A stretch of 64,000 nucleotides of DNA from Streptomyces sp. JH34 (GCF_029428875.1 NZ_JAJSOO010000001.1:4092001-4156000), one strand, 5' to 3'; shown: positions 1 through 9,092, numbered from the stretch's first letter. The notes: generated by a model from the letters alone, not told the origin. Made by a program: numbers and translations.

Positions 1-1416
1 GGGTCGGCGTACCCGAACTGGGCCGAGCACTTCAAGGCCGCCATGACCGAGGCGCTGGACGAGCTGGGCGTCGAGTACGACGGGATCAGCCAGACCGAGC
101 AGTACCTCGCGGGCACCTACCGCGAGCAGATCCTGCACGCGATGAGGCACCGCGCCGACATCGACGCCGTCCTGGACCGCTACCGCACCAAGAAGGACGG
201 CGCTGCGGGCGCGAAGGGCAAGAAGCCGCAGCAGAAGAAGGCCGACGAGGCAGAGCTGGAGGCCGCGGAGGGTTCGGGCGCGGCGGACGAGGACGACGGC
301 AGCTCCGGCTCCGCCGGCTACTTCCCGTACAAGCCGTACTGCGGCAACTGCGAGAAGGACCTCACCGTCGTCACCTCCTACGACGACGACACGACCGAGC
401 TGAACTACACGTGCTCGGCCTGCGGTTTCGCCGAGACGGTCCGGCTGAACGAGTTCAACCGCGGCAAGCTGGTCTGGAAGGTCGACTGGCCGATGCGCTG
501 GGCCTACGAGGGCGTGATCTTCGAGCCCAGCGGCGTGGACCACTCCTCGCCGGGCTCCTCGTTCGTCGTCGGCGGCCAGATCGTGCGCGAGATCTTCGAC
601 GGTGTCCAGCCGATCGGGCCGATGTACGCGTTCGTCGGGATCTCCGGCATGGCGAAGATGTCCTCCAGCAAGGGCGGCGTGCCGACCCCGGCCGACGCGC
701 TGAAGATCATGGAGGCGCCGCTGCTGCGCTGGCTGTACGCGCGCCGCAGGCCGAACCAGTCCTTCAAGATCGCCTTCGACCAGGAGATCCAGCGGCTCTA
801 CGACGAGTGGGACTCGCTGGCCCGCAAGGTCGCCGACGGCACGGTGCTCCCCGCCGACGCCGCCGCCTACGCCCGGGCCGTCGGCACGGCCGCCGGGGAG
901 CTGCCCAGCACCCCCCACCCGCTGCCGTACCGCACGCTCGCGTCGGTCGCCGACATCACCGCGGGCGCGGAGGACCAGACGCTGCGCATCCTCAGCGAGC
1001 TCGACCCCTCGAGCCCGCTGACCTCGCTCGACGAGGCACGGCCCCGCCTCGACCGTGCCGAGAGCTGGATCACCACCCAGGTGCCCGCCGAGGCCCGCAC
1101 CATCGTGCGCGACGAGCCGGACAAGGAACTGCTCGGCTCCCTGGACGAGCAGGGCCGCGAGTCGCTGCGGCTGCTGCTGGAAGGGCTCGACACGCACTGG
1201 TCGCTGGACGGGCTGACCACGCTCGTCTACGGCGTACCGAAGGTGCTGGAGGGCCTGGCGCCGGACGCCAAGCCGACGCCGGAGCTGAAGGTGGCCCAGC
1301 GCTCCTTCTTCGCGCTGCTGTACCGGCTGCTCGTCGGCCGTGACACCGGGCCGCGCCTGCCCACGCTCCTCCTCGCGGTCGGGGCGGACCGGGTGCGGAC
1401 GCTGCTCGGCGCGTAG
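1..1416 (+). CDS. lysS: Lysine--tRNA ligase, class I (5' end missing)
   Basis: Charges tRNA(Lys) with lysine in the cytoplasm. The frame is open from base 1, so the N-terminal Rossmann half lies outside the window; 471 residues remain. A zinc-ribbon pair of CxxC motifs (CGNC at bases 343-354, CSAC at 412-423) is followed by the class I signature MAKMSSSKGG near 649-678. The C-terminal part is helical, as in the archaeal-type class I LysRS rather than the usual bacterial class II enzyme. Class I LysRS is known in actinobacteria and spirochaetes. An Asp/Glu/Lys-rich insert at about 190-300 separates the catalytic parts. The gene ends just before a strong hairpin and converges on the DUF2637 gene. 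Identity is secure; only the true start is unseen. Confidence 0.93.
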   Translation, partial: GSAYPNWAEHFKAAMTEALDELGVEYDGISQTEQYLAGTYREQILHAMRHRADIDAVLDRYRTKKDGAAGAKGKKPQQKKADEAELEAAEGSGAADEDDGSSGSAGYFPYKPYCGNCEKDLTVVTSYDDDTTELNYTCSACGFAETVRLNEFNRGKLVWKVDWPMRWAYEGVIFEPSGVDHSSPGSSFVVGGQIVREIFDGVQPIGPMYAFVGISGMAKMSSSKGGVPTPADALKIMEAPLLRWLYARRRPNQSFKIAFDQEIQRLYDEWDSLARKVADGTVLPADAAAYARAVGTAAGELPSTPHPLPYRTLASVADITAGAEDQTLRILSELDPSSPLTSLDEARPRLDRAESWITTQVPAEARTIVRDEPDKELLGSLDEQGRESLRLLLEGLDTHWSLDGLTTLVYGVPKVLEGLAPDAKPTPELKVAQRSFFALLYRLLVGRDTGPRLPTLLLAVGADRVRTLLGA

Positions 1417-1432
1417 TCGCTCCTGAAGTGAG

Positions 1433-1463
1433 AACGGGCGGGCCGCTCAGCGGCCCGCCCGTT
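1433..1463. terminator. Bidirectional hairpin terminator after lysS
   Basis: Perfect 12-bp G/C stem (1435-1446 with 1450-1461), three-base loop TCA, flanked by AA and TTT. It lies between the convergent lysS and DUF2637 genes and can serve both. Confidence 0.8.
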
Positions 1464-1482
1464 TCGTCTGTCCGTTTCCGCT

Positions 1483-2865
1483 CTACGCGATGTGGTCGGC
1501 GGCCATCTCGTTGTCGAAGCGCTGCTTGAAGCCGGGCAGCAGCTTGCGCAGCAGAGCGGCGCTGTGCGGGTGGCGGACGTTGTGACCGTCCGAGAGGTGG
1601 ATGTCGAGCACCTCGGCGCTCGGGTAGTCCTGGTGCTGATGCGTGTACTCCGTGAACACGTCGTACGCGATCTCGCCGAACTCGATCTCGGTCTGTGCCC
1701 ATTCGGCCTGGCCGGCCTCCTGCTGCACCGGCTCCGTCTGCCGCTGGTTCTCCGGCTGCTCGTGCGGCTGCCCCTGCTCGGGCTCCGCGGCTCGGGGGTG
1801 CGGGAACGCTCCGATCGTGCCCACGTTGCCGAGCGGGCGGGTCCGGCCGGGGACGCCCGAGGGGACCATCACGGGGCTGGAGTCCGTGCCCTCGTCGTAC
1901 TCGGGGTCGTACCCGCCTTCGTACGCCTCGTCCTTGGGCGCCGCGAACCACGGGCTGTTGTGCGAGCCGGGGCCCTCCTGCGGGTACTGCTGCTCGAACT
2001 CGTCCTGCTGGACGAAGCGGTCCTGCTGTTCGTACTCGTCCTGCCGGTCGTACTCGTCCTGCTGGTACCGGTGGGGCCGGTCCTGCCGGGGGGCGTGCTC
2101 CTGCTCGCCCTGGGGCTGCGGGGCGTAGGGGAGTTGGGGGTGCTGCCCGGACTCCACGGCTGCCGGGACCGGCGGCAGCAGGGCCGGCTCGATGCCCGCC
2201 GCGGCGAGGCCGGCGGGGGCGGTCTCGGCGAGCGGGACGCCGTACTTCGCCAGGCGCAGCGGCATCATCGACTCGACGGGCGCCTTGCGGCGCCAGTTGC
2301 GGCCGAAGCGCGCCTGGAGGCGGGCCTGGTAGATCAGCCGGTCCTGTTCGAGCTTGATGACCTGCTCGTAACTGCGCAGCTCCCACAGCTTCATCCGGCG
2401 CCACAGCTTGAAGGTGGGGACGGGGGAGAGCAGCCAGCGGGTGAGGCGGACACCCTCCATGTGCTTGTCGGCCGTGATGTCCGCGATCCGGCCCACGGCG
2501 TGCCGTGCGGCCTCCACGGCGACGACGAACAGGATCGGGATCACCGCGTGCATCCCGGTGCCCAGCGGGTCGGGCCAGGCCGCCGCGCCGTTGAAGGCGA
2601 TCGTCGCCGCGGTCAGCAGCCACGCGGTCTGACGCAGCAGCGGGAACGGGATGCGCATCCACGTCAGCAGCAGGTCCAGTGCGAGCAGGACGCAGATGCC
2701 CGCGTCGATGCCGATCGGGAAGACCACCGAGAACTCGCCGAAGCCCTTTTCCTCCGCGAGTTCGCGCACGGCGGCGTACGAGCCCGCGAAACCGATCGCG
2801 GCGATGAGCACGGCGCCGGCGACGACCACCCCGATGAGCACGCGGTGTGTGCGTGTCAGCTGCAT
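1483..2865 (-). CDS. DUF2637 membrane protein with acidic/Gln-rich tail
   Basis: A 460-residue protein. The first ~130 residues carry four hydrophobic segments and match DUF2637, the SpdB-like family of Streptomyces chromosomes and plasmids. A basic segment follows, then a long disordered region rich in Gln, Asp, Glu, Pro and Tyr with QQDEF/RQDEYE-type repeats (about bases 1980-2110). The end is a more ordered acidic block (EIAYDVFTEYTHQH). SpdB proteins are linked to plasmid spread, but chromosomal copies have no settled role. I chose ATG 2865 because the membrane helix begins almost at once; the frame is open to 2919. It is transcribed away from the lipoprotein gene, with a hairpin between them. 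Confidence 0.75.
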   Translation of the reverse strand: MQLTRTHRVLIGVVVAGAVLIAAIGFAGSYAAVRELAEEKGFGEFSVVFPIGIDAGICVLLALDLLLTWMRIPFPLLRQTAWLLTAATIAFNGAAAWPDPLGTGMHAVIPILFVVAVEAARHAVGRIADITADKHMEGVRLTRWLLSPVPTFKLWRRMKLWELRSYEQVIKLEQDRLIYQARLQARFGRNWRRKAPVESMMPLRLAKYGVPLAETAPAGLAAAGIEPALLPPVPAAVESGQHPQLPYAPQPQGEQEHAPRQDRPHRYQQDEYDRQDEYEQQDRFVQQDEFEQQYPQEGPGSHNSPWFAAPKDEAYEGGYDPEYDEGTDSSPVMVPSGVPGRTRPLGNVGTIGAFPHPRAAEPEQGQPHEQPENQRQTEPVQQEAGQAEWAQTEIEFGEIAYDVFTEYTHQHQDYPSAEVLDIHLSDGHNVRHPHSAALLRKLLPGFKQRFDNEMAADHIA

Positions 2866-2973
2866 TGCGGCCACCCGCGATCCCCTCCCGACTTCGATGG
2901 ACCGGGTCCAGTTCGGCACCCGGCGCGGGCACAGCCTGGCACATGCCCGCCGGGCGTGCTGCGTGGGGAGGGG

Positions 2974-3009
2974 CCGAAGCCCGGTGCTCGTGGGAGCACC
3001 GGGCTTCGG
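2974..3009 (-). terminator. Hairpin terminator after the DUF3558 gene
   Basis: Perfect 16-bp inverted repeat (2974-2989 with 2994-3009) around a 4-base loop, 47 bases past the stop of the minus-strand lipoprotein gene. A clear Rho-independent-type stem without a strong T run, as is usual at this GC content. Confidence 0.75.
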
Positions 3010-3055
3010 TGAGGCGCCTGTGGGCAGGAGTGTTCGCGTTCCGCCCGAGGTCAGA

Positions 3056-3865
3056 TCACGACTTGTCGTCGGCCTTGGCCGAGGACGATGCCGATGCCTT
3101 GGACGACGGCGAGGCCGGCGCCTTGGAGGACGGCGTGGCCGAGGACTTCTCCGTGTCGCCGGTGGCGCCGACCGCGGCGACGGCCTCCTTGGCGGCCTTC
3201 TGCGCGCCCTTCAGGATGTCGGCGGCGGCAGGCGTCTTGGCGCCCGCGAACCCGGCCCCGTTGTAGGTGACGCTGACGACGACGTTGCCGGTGCGGGCGA
3301 CCACCGTCGCGTACTCGAAGTCCTCCTTGGACTTCGTGAGGCCGTAGGTCACGGAGGTGGCCTGCTCGCCGAGACCGGTCGCGGGCTTGGCGGCCGCCTT
3401 CTCGGCGCCCTCGGTCGCCTGGGCCTTCGCGACCTGCTTCGTGTACTCGTCCGTCGCGCGCTTGGCGCCGCTGCCCAGGGACTGGTCCGAGTCGAAGCGG
3501 GTGTAGCCGACGTCGAGCCAGCGGTACTGGGAGCCCTTGACGCCGTTGTCGTCGAGGCCGTTCCAGGAGCAGCCGCCGCGGGTCGCGGTGTCGCTGGACT
3601 TGCCTGTCGTGCCGCCCTTGTTCTTCGCCTTCGGGACCAGGTCCTCGATCGTCTTCTTGCCGAGCGACGCGCAGGCGTCGGGCAGTTCGGTGAACTTCGC
3701 GGGCTCGACGGTGGGCTCGGTCTTCTTCGCGCTCGGGGAGTTCGAGGCGCCCGAGCCCGAGTCCTTCGCGTCGCCGGAGTCCGACGAGCAGCCGGCGACG
3801 ACGAGCATCACCGGGACGGCGGCGCAGGCGAGTATGCGGGACAGTCGCGGGGCTGATCGGTGCAT
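3056..3865 (-). CDS. DUF3558 family lipoprotein
   Basis: A 269-residue exported lipoprotein. The N terminus has two Arg residues, a hydrophobic stretch and a lipobox ending VVAGC, so it should be lipid-anchored outside the membrane. A Ser/Gly/Asp-rich linker leads into the DUF3558 domain (ELPDACASLGKKTIEDLVP onward), an actinobacterial family of unknown function. The last ~50 residues are a low-complexity Ser/Ala/Lys tail, probably cell-wall spanning. ATG 3865 was chosen because GAAGGA sits about six bases upstream. It is followed on the same strand by a hairpin and lies next to a second DUF3558 gene, suggesting an old tandem duplication. Confidence 0.82.
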   Translation of the reverse strand: MHRSAPRLSRILACAAVPVMLVVAGCSSDSGDAKDSGSGASNSPSAKKTEPTVEPAKFTELPDACASLGKKTIEDLVPKAKNKGGTTGKSSDTATRGGCSWNGLDDNGVKGSQYRWLDVGYTRFDSDQSLGSGAKRATDEYTKQVAKAQATEGAEKAAAKPATGLGEQATSVTYGLTKSKEDFEYATVVARTGNVVVSVTYNGAGFAGAKTPAAADILKGAQKAAKEAVAAVGATGDTEKSSATPSSKAPASPSSKASASSSAKADDKS

Positions 3866-4040
3866 GGTTCCTTCACTCGGACGGCACGGCGGTGTCGGTC
3901 GTGCGGGCGGTCGGGCGGTGAGTCGGTCGGGCGGTACGTCGGTCGGGGGCCACGGTACGACGGACCGCGACCGGATGCCGCCTTCGTGCGGATCCCCCGG
4001 AGGGAGCCGTGGCACCCCTCGGGGGACCGCCGCGGTCCGT

Positions 4041-4868
4041 TCAGTCGCTGAGGGTGTCGGCCAGATTCCGCGCCAGGGCCTGGGCCTTCTCCTGCAGTTC
4101 CCTGCTGTCGGGCACCTCGGTGACGCGGGCCGGCTGCTCGGTGTACTGGACGGTCACGATGACGTTCGATGTGCGGAATACCACGCTCACGGTGCGGTGC
4201 TGGGCGGTGGAACCCGCCCGGGTGAGCTCATCGTCCAGGTACGCGGCGTCCCCGAGTCCGTCGAGCAGCCGCGGCCGGAGATCCGCGTCCGGGCCGGTGC
4301 CCGTGCTGCTGCCGGACGGGGCGGCGGAGGGCGTGGCGGAGGAGGAGCCGCTCGGGGAGCCGGACGGCGTGCCGCCGGCCGGCTTGGAGGCCGGTCCGCC
4401 GGGCGTCTCGCTGGGGGTGACGCCGGACGGAGCGGGGAGCGCGGCAGCCTCCTGCTTCTTCGCGTACACGTCCCGGGCGCGGTCGTCGTCGCTCACCGCG
4501 GGGTCGTACGACACGACGCGCTCGAAGTCGATGGACAGGTTCCGGGAGGCGTCCTGGGCGTCCGACTTCCAGCGGCAGCCGACCTTGCGGTCCGTGTCGT
4601 AGGTGACGGTGGCGGTGCCCTCGTACACCTTGTCCTGCTGCTCCCCGGGCAGCGTGGCGGTGCCCGGCAGCAGGTCCCGGAGGGTGGAACGCGGTACGGC
4701 ACGGCAGGATTCGGGCAGCGTCCGGTACTTCCCGGGAGGCGCGGCCGTGACCGTCGGGCTGCCGGGCTTGCTGTCGGCGGCGGGGTCGTCGGCGTCGGAG
4801 CCGGCGCTGCAGCCGGCGACGAGCGCTGCGAGAAGCGCGACGCCGGGTACGTACGCCATGTGTCGCAC
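4041..4868 (-). CDS. DUF3558 family lipoprotein, second copy
   Basis: A 275-residue lipoprotein with signal peptide and lipobox LVAGC, then a DUF3558 domain that starts at ESCRAVPRSTLRDLLPG. A Pro/Ser/Gly-rich loop (about bases 4300-4420) interrupts the domain. GTG 4868 has GAAGGGAG about nine bases upstream, better placed than for ATG 4859. It is a diverged paralogue of the neighbour at 3056-3865, and both are on the minus strand about 175 bases apart. Substrate and partner are unknown; the family is thought to work at the cell surface. Confidence 0.82.
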   Translation of the reverse strand: MRHMAYVPGVALLAALVAGCSAGSDADDPAADSKPGSPTVTAAPPGKYRTLPESCRAVPRSTLRDLLPGTATLPGEQQDKVYEGTATVTYDTDRKVGCRWKSDAQDASRNLSIDFERVVSYDPAVSDDDRARDVYAKKQEAAALPAPSGVTPSETPGGPASKPAGGTPSGSPSGSSSATPSAAPSGSSTGTGPDADLRPRLLDGLGDAAYLDDELTRAGSTAQHRTVSVVFRTSNVIVTVQYTEQPARVTEVPDSRELQEKAQALARNLADTLSD

Positions 4869-5031
4869 GGTCCCAGGCTCCCTTCGGTACGAAAACGGGT
4901 TGCCGCTCGATGGCGGCCGATGGACACAATGTGTATCGCACGCGCCGCTGTGAATGCCGGTCGGCCGACCTTTATGCCGACCTCGGCACCGGTTTTGCGC
5001 TTTCAGTCTTTTTCGGGGGAATCGAGGGGTT

Positions 5032-6225
5032 ATGTCATATGTAGAGGTACCGGGTGCGCAGGTTCCCATCCGTATGTGGGCGGATCCGGCGTCGGTCGAG
5101 GACGTCGCGATGCAGCAGTTGCGGAACGTGTCCACGCTGCCCTGGATCAAGGGTCTCGCCGTCATGCCGGACGTCCACTTCGGCAAGGGAGCGACCGTCG
5201 GTTCGGTGATCGCGATGCACGGCGCGGTCTGCCCGGCAGCGGTGGGCGTGGACATCGGCTGCGGGATGTCGGCAGTGAAGACGTCGCTCACGGCCAACGA
5301 CCTGCCGGGAGACCTCTCGCGGCTCCGGTCGAAGATCGAGCAGGCGATTCCGGTGGGCCGGGGGATGCACGACACCACCGTCGACCCGGGGAAGCTCCAC
5401 GGCTTCCCGACCTCCGGCTGGGACGACTTCTGGTCGCGGTTCGACGGGATCGCCGACGCGGTCAAGTTCCGGCAGGACCGGGCCACCAAGCAGATGGGGA
5501 CGCTCGGGAGCGGGAACCACTTCATCGAGTTCTGCCTCGACGAGGCGGGATCGGTGTGGCTGATGCTGCACTCCGGCTCCCGGAACATCGGCAAGGAGCT
5601 CGCCGACTTCCACATCGGGCAGGCCCAGAAGCTTCCGCACAACCAGGGCCTCGTCGACCGTGACCTGGCGGTCTTCATCGCGGACACCCCGCAGATGGCG
5701 GCCTACCGCAACGACCTGTTCTGGGCCCAGGAGTACGCGAAGTACAACCGTTCGATCATGATGGGGCTCTTCCAGGACGTGGTCCGGAAGGAGTTCAAGA
5801 AGGCCCGGGTCATGTTCGAGCCGGTCATCTCCTGCCACCACAACTACGTGTCGGAGGAGCGGTACGACGGCATGGACCTGCTGGTCACCCGGAAGGGAGC
5901 GATCCGCGCCGGCTCGGGGGAGTTCGGGATCATCCCCGGTTCCATGGGGACCGGCTCGTACATCGTGAAGGGGCTGGGGAACGCGAAGTCGTTCAACTCC
6001 GCCTCGCACGGCGCGGGCCGGCGGATGAGCAGGAACGCGGCGAAGCGGAGGTTCTCGACGCAGGACCTGGAGGACCAGACGCGGGGCGTGGAGTGCCGCA
6101 AGGACTCCGGCGTGGTGGACGAGATCCCGGCGGCGTACAAGCCGATCGAGCAGGTCATCGATCAGCAGCGGGATCTGGTCGAGGTCGTCGCGAAGCTCAA
6201 GCAGGTCGTGTGCGTGAAGGGCTGA
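5032..6225 (+). CDS. rtcB: RNA-splicing ligase RtcB
   Basis: GTP- and Mn2+-dependent ligase joining 2',3'-cyclic phosphate (or 3'-phosphate) and 5'-OH RNA ends; 397 residues, normal family length. Visible active-site residues: Cys77 in VDIGCGMS, His163 in GNHFIEF, His180 in LHSGSRN, His270 in CHHNYV, and His326 in SHGAGR, the one guanylylated in characterised RtcB. All metal ligands look intact. The ATG follows GAGGGGT; codons upstream are open but have no RBS. No rtcA, archease or rtcR is next to it, so it is a solitary RtcB; its substrate cannot be told from context. A hairpin follows. Confidence 0.93.
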   Translation: MSYVEVPGAQVPIRMWADPASVEDVAMQQLRNVSTLPWIKGLAVMPDVHFGKGATVGSVIAMHGAVCPAAVGVDIGCGMSAVKTSLTANDLPGDLSRLRSKIEQAIPVGRGMHDTTVDPGKLHGFPTSGWDDFWSRFDGIADAVKFRQDRATKQMGTLGSGNHFIEFCLDEAGSVWLMLHSGSRNIGKELADFHIGQAQKLPHNQGLVDRDLAVFIADTPQMAAYRNDLFWAQEYAKYNRSIMMGLFQDVVRKEFKKARVMFEPVISCHHNYVSEERYDGMDLLVTRKGAIRAGSGEFGIIPGSMGTGSYIVKGLGNAKSFNSASHGAGRRMSRNAAKRRFSTQDLEDQTRGVECRKDSGVVDEIPAAYKPIEQVIDQQRDLVEVVAKLKQVVCVKG

Positions 6226-6269
6226 GGCCGGTCGCCTCACCCGGACGGCGGGCACCGTCCGGAGGTCAG

Positions 6270-6300
6270 GCCCCGGACCCCTGCGGCGGGGGTCCGGGGC
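6270..6300. terminator. Bidirectional hairpin between rtcB and the SDR gene
   Basis: Twelve-bp perfect stem (6270-6281 with 6289-6300) around a 7-base loop, placed between two convergent genes. Confidence 0.75.
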
Positions 6301-6318
6301 TCGCCTCGGCCGTCGGCC

Positions 6319-7077
6319 TCAGAGCGTGCGGTGGACCTTGGAGTTGGAGGCCTGGGCGCGGGGCCGGACCACCAGGAGGTCGATGTTGACGTGGCTGGGG
6401 CGGGTGACGGCCCAGGTGATCGTGTCGGCCACGTCGTCGGCGGAGAGCGGGGCGTCGACGCCCGCGTAGATCTTGGCGGCCTTCTCCGTGTCGCCGCGGA
6501 AGCGGGTGGTGGCGAACTCGTCGGTCTTGACCATGCCGGGCGCGACCTCGATCACGCGGACCGGGGTTCCGACGATCTCCAGGCGGAGGGTCTCCGCCAG
6601 CACGTGCTCGCCGTGCTTGGCGGCGACGTAACCGCCGCCGCCCTCGTAGGTGGAGAGGCCGGCCGTCGAGGAGAGGATCACGACGGTGCCGTCCCCGCTC
6701 GCGGTCAGGGCGGGGAGCAGGGCCTGGGTGACGTTGAGCGTGCCGATGACGTTGGTCTCGTACATCTGGCGCCAGTCGGCCGGATCGCCCGTGGCGACGG
6801 GGTCGGCGCCCAGTGCGCCGCCCGCGTTGTTGACGAGGACGGCCAGGGAGCGGAACGCCGTGGCGAACTCGTCGACCGCCGCGCGGTCGGTGACGTCCAG
6901 GGCGTACGCCGTCGCCTTGTGCCCGGCCTCGGTGAGCTCGGCGGCCAGTGTCTCGATGCGGTCCTTGCGGCGTGCGGTGAGCACCACGCGGTATCCGGCG
7001 GCGGCCAGCTGCCTGGCGGTCGCGGCACCGATGCCGCTGCTCGCGCCGGTGATGACGGCGATGGGGGTGGCGGCCAT
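6319..7077 (-). CDS. Short-chain dehydrogenase/reductase (YdfG-like)
   Basis: A 252-residue NAD(P)H-dependent oxidoreductase of the classical SDR family. Seen: glycine-rich cofactor motif TGASSGIG near residue 10, NNAG near residue 90, catalytic Ser in ILSSTAG and YVAAKH (YxxxK). An Arg-Arg pair after the second beta strand (LTARRKDR) suggests NADPH. The family includes serine/3-hydroxy-acid dehydrogenases of the YdfG type, but the substrate cannot be fixed. It may be transcribed with the YnfA gene just upstream on the same strand (gap 62 bases). Confidence 0.88.
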   Translation of the reverse strand: MAATPIAVITGASSGIGAATARQLAAAGYRVVLTARRKDRIETLAAELTEAGHKATAYALDVTDRAAVDEFATAFRSLAVLVNNAGGALGADPVATGDPADWRQMYETNVIGTLNVTQALLPALTASGDGTVVILSSTAGLSTYEGGGGYVAAKHGEHVLAETLRLEIVGTPVRVIEVAPGMVKTDEFATTRFRGDTEKAAKIYAGVDAPLSADDVADTITWAVTRPSHVNIDLLVVRPRAQASNSKVHRTL

Positions 7078-7139
7078 GCGAACTCCTCGGACAGCTGATC
7101 GGTACGGGGCCAGGATAGGCGGGCGCTCCGGGGGCGGGC

Positions 7140-7475
7140 TCAGTGGTTTCGGGGGGCGTACATGATCAAAGCCATGCCGGCCAGGCAGATCAGCGCGCCG
7201 GTCACGTCCCAGCGGTCCGGGCGGTAACCGTCGGCGACCATGCCCCAGGCGATCGAACCGGCGACGAACACCCCGCCGTACGCCGCGAGGATGCGGCCGA
7301 AGTCACCGTCCGGCTGGAGCGTGGCCACGAATCCGTAGGCCCCGAGAGCGATGACGCCCGCTCCGATCCAGATCCATCCCCGGTGCTCGCGTACGCCCTG
7401 CCAGACGAGCCAGGCACCTCCGATCTCGAAGAGCGCGGCTACGACGAAGAGTGCGATGGAGCGGGCGACGAGCAT
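7140..7475 (-). CDS. YnfA family membrane protein (UPF0060)
   Basis: A 111-residue integral membrane protein with four hydrophobic helices and the UPF0060/YnfA pattern (FEIGGAWLVWQGVRE near residue 16, AAYGGVFVAGSIAWG near 64, conserved D-x-W-D in the last loop). YnfA relatives resemble the small multidrug resistance fold and some are proposed drug or cation exporters; transport here is inference. Full length. It lies upstream of the SDR gene in the same direction. Confidence 0.85.
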   Translation of the reverse strand: MLVARSIALFVVAALFEIGGAWLVWQGVREHRGWIWIGAGVIALGAYGFVATLQPDGDFGRILAAYGGVFVAGSIAWGMVADGYRPDRWDVTGALICLAGMALIMYAPRNH

Positions 7476-7681
7476 GGGCCCAGCGTGTCATGAGGGTGCG
7501 CGGCCACCGGTGGGAGGGAACCGGTAGGACGACCCGGGCCCGGGGCGGTGTCCGTGCGGCGGCGTCCGCGGGAGAGGGCCGGCGAACGGTTCCGGCGGTG
7601 ACGGTGGGCCGTGCGGGTGGGGGAGCGTGGCGAACCCGTCATCGAGCAGGGGCGATTGCCGGTCATCGGTATGTTCCGCGC

Positions 7682-8179
7682 ATGCGAGTGACGCGAGGAG
7701 TCCGGAAGGTGGCCGCCGTCGCGGCGGTCGCGGTGGTCGTGGTGCTGGGTCCGGGGCTGTCCGCCGTGGCCGAGCCGGCACCCAGGGGGTTCGCCCCGGA
7801 GGCCGACGTGGCCCATCACGGCCGCGTCTCGCTCCGGGAGGAGCGGATCGAGGTCCGGCTGCGGACGGGGAACCGGGGGCCGTCGCCGCTCGCCGACGCG
7901 ACGGTGCGACTGCGCTTCTCCGCCCCGCTCGCCGTCGGACAGCTGTTGCCCCAGGGCTGCCTGCGCAGCGGCAGCCGGACGGTGCTGTGCGGGACCGGCC
8001 CGCTGGGCGTGTCCGGGGAGGCGCGCCGCACCGCTCTCGGGCTGCGTCTGACGGGACGGCCGGCCGAGGTCGCGGTGCGGGTGGACACCGTGTGGAACGG
8101 CGGTGCCAGCGACCGGAACCGGCGCAACGACACGCATGAGGTGCTGGTGCTTTCCACGGGTGACGCGTACGTCTTCTGA
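7682..8179 (+). CDS. Small secreted protein, beta-rich
   Basis: A 165-residue protein with an N-terminal signal peptide (basic start, then a Val/Ala-rich core ending near SAVAEPA). The mature part looks like one immunoglobulin-like beta domain, similar to DUF11/CARDB-type repeats (VRLRTGNRGPSPLADATVRL, and a WNGG...NRRNDTHEV end). Two Cys (about residues 100 and 110, in GCLRSG and LCGTG) could form an extracellular disulfide. No catalytic motif is seen and I do not recognise a named family. ATG 7682 fits the signal peptide. The stop falls 22 bases before the probable natural end of the convergent Mut7-C gene. Confidence 0.7.
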   Translation: MRVTRGVRKVAAVAAVAVVVVLGPGLSAVAEPAPRGFAPEADVAHHGRVSLREERIEVRLRTGNRGPSPLADATVRLRFSAPLAVGQLLPQGCLRSGSRTVLCGTGPLGVSGEARRTALGLRLTGRPAEVAVRVDTVWNGGASDRNRRNDTHEVLVLSTGDAYVF

Positions 8180-8200
8180 GGCGCCGTCCGCCCGCGCCCG

Positions 8201-8975
8201 TCAGCCCGGTCCGCCCGCGCCGTCCCAGGCGGTCGGCGTCCGGTCCCCCCGACCCGCCGAACTCGCGTACGGCGTCCTCCACGACGGCTTCCAGCCGGGC
8301 GTGGTGGGCGCCCCGCCAGTACACCCGTCCACAGGCGGCGCACTGCGCGAACACGTCGTAGGACGCCTGCGTGCCCTGCTCCAGCTGAGAGCTCACCGAT
8401 TCCTTGTCGGCCGCTGTCAGCTCCCCGTTGCAGGCCGTGCAGCGTGTCCACGGAGCGAGCACGGGGGCGAAGCGGCCCAGCACGTCCCGGAGCTGATCGT
8501 CCGGCCGGTCGCTGTAGACGTAGGCCCCCGCCCAGATCTCCCTGCGGCGGAGCAGCCCCCGGTCGCGGGAGAGCATGACGCGCCGCTGCTCGGCCGAGAG
8601 GGCGGCCAGCGCGGGGTCGCCGATGTCCTCGCTCTCGTACGCGGCGTCGACGCCCAGGAGGCGCAACCGCCGGGCGAGCGTGCCCAGATGGACGTCGAGC
8701 AGGAAGCGCAGTGGCGCGCCGGGGACCTGCTGGGGGCGCCGCACCGCCCGGACCTCGACCAGTTCGCCCGCGCCGGGGATGTGGGACACCGGCACGGGGC
8801 TTCCGTCGACGAGGAGTTGCCCGGCCTCGGTGAGCGGGATGCCCAGGGACTCCACGACATGTCCGAGGGTCGATGAGCCGTCCGTGGTGACGGCCGTGCG
8901 TCCGCGGCGGCGGTCATGGGCGACGAAGAGCCGCAGTTCCGGGGCTACTTCGAGGGTGATCTCGGGTCCGTTCAC
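8201..8975 (-). CDS. Mut7-C RNAse domain protein, 3' end probably frameshifted
   Basis: The N-terminal ~85 residues form a ubiquitin-like domain (LFVAHDRRRGRTAV... GAGELVEVRAV). A Mut7-C domain follows, with the PIN-like stretch RFLLDVHLGTLARRLRLLG and SRDRGLLRR, then four zinc-ligand Cys (CTAC, CAAC). The family is predicted to be an RNase. The start is GTG 8975 with a weak RBS. As sequenced, the frame does not stop after the domain but runs on to 7488, antisense across the whole secreted-protein gene, with Arg/Pro-rich non-coding-like sequence. Removing one base in a run of six C (about 8248-8253) would end the protein at TGA 8201-8203, just past the convergent gene. I give that likely end; the literal open frame is 7488-8975. 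Confidence 0.68.
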
Positions 8976-9057
8976 CTGGTCAGGATGCCATCGGGCCGGG
9001 CGCGGCAGCGAGAGGTTTCCCGCTGACGGGCGACGGCCGACGCGCGAGGGCCGGTCC

Positions 9058-9092
9058 GGGGGACCGGCGCGGGGGACCGGCGCGGGGGCCGG
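9058..9092. repeat. 13-bp tandem repeat, 2.7 copies
   Basis: GGGGGACCGGCGC is repeated twice in full and then partly, in the gap between the Mut7-C start and the AraC stop. Probably replication slippage; no function evident. Confidence 0.6.

Noticed and set aside
5032..6225. RtcB as part of an RNA-repair or defence island
   Set aside because: Neighbours are lipoproteins and an SDR; no rtcA, archease, nuclease or sigma-54 regulator is close.
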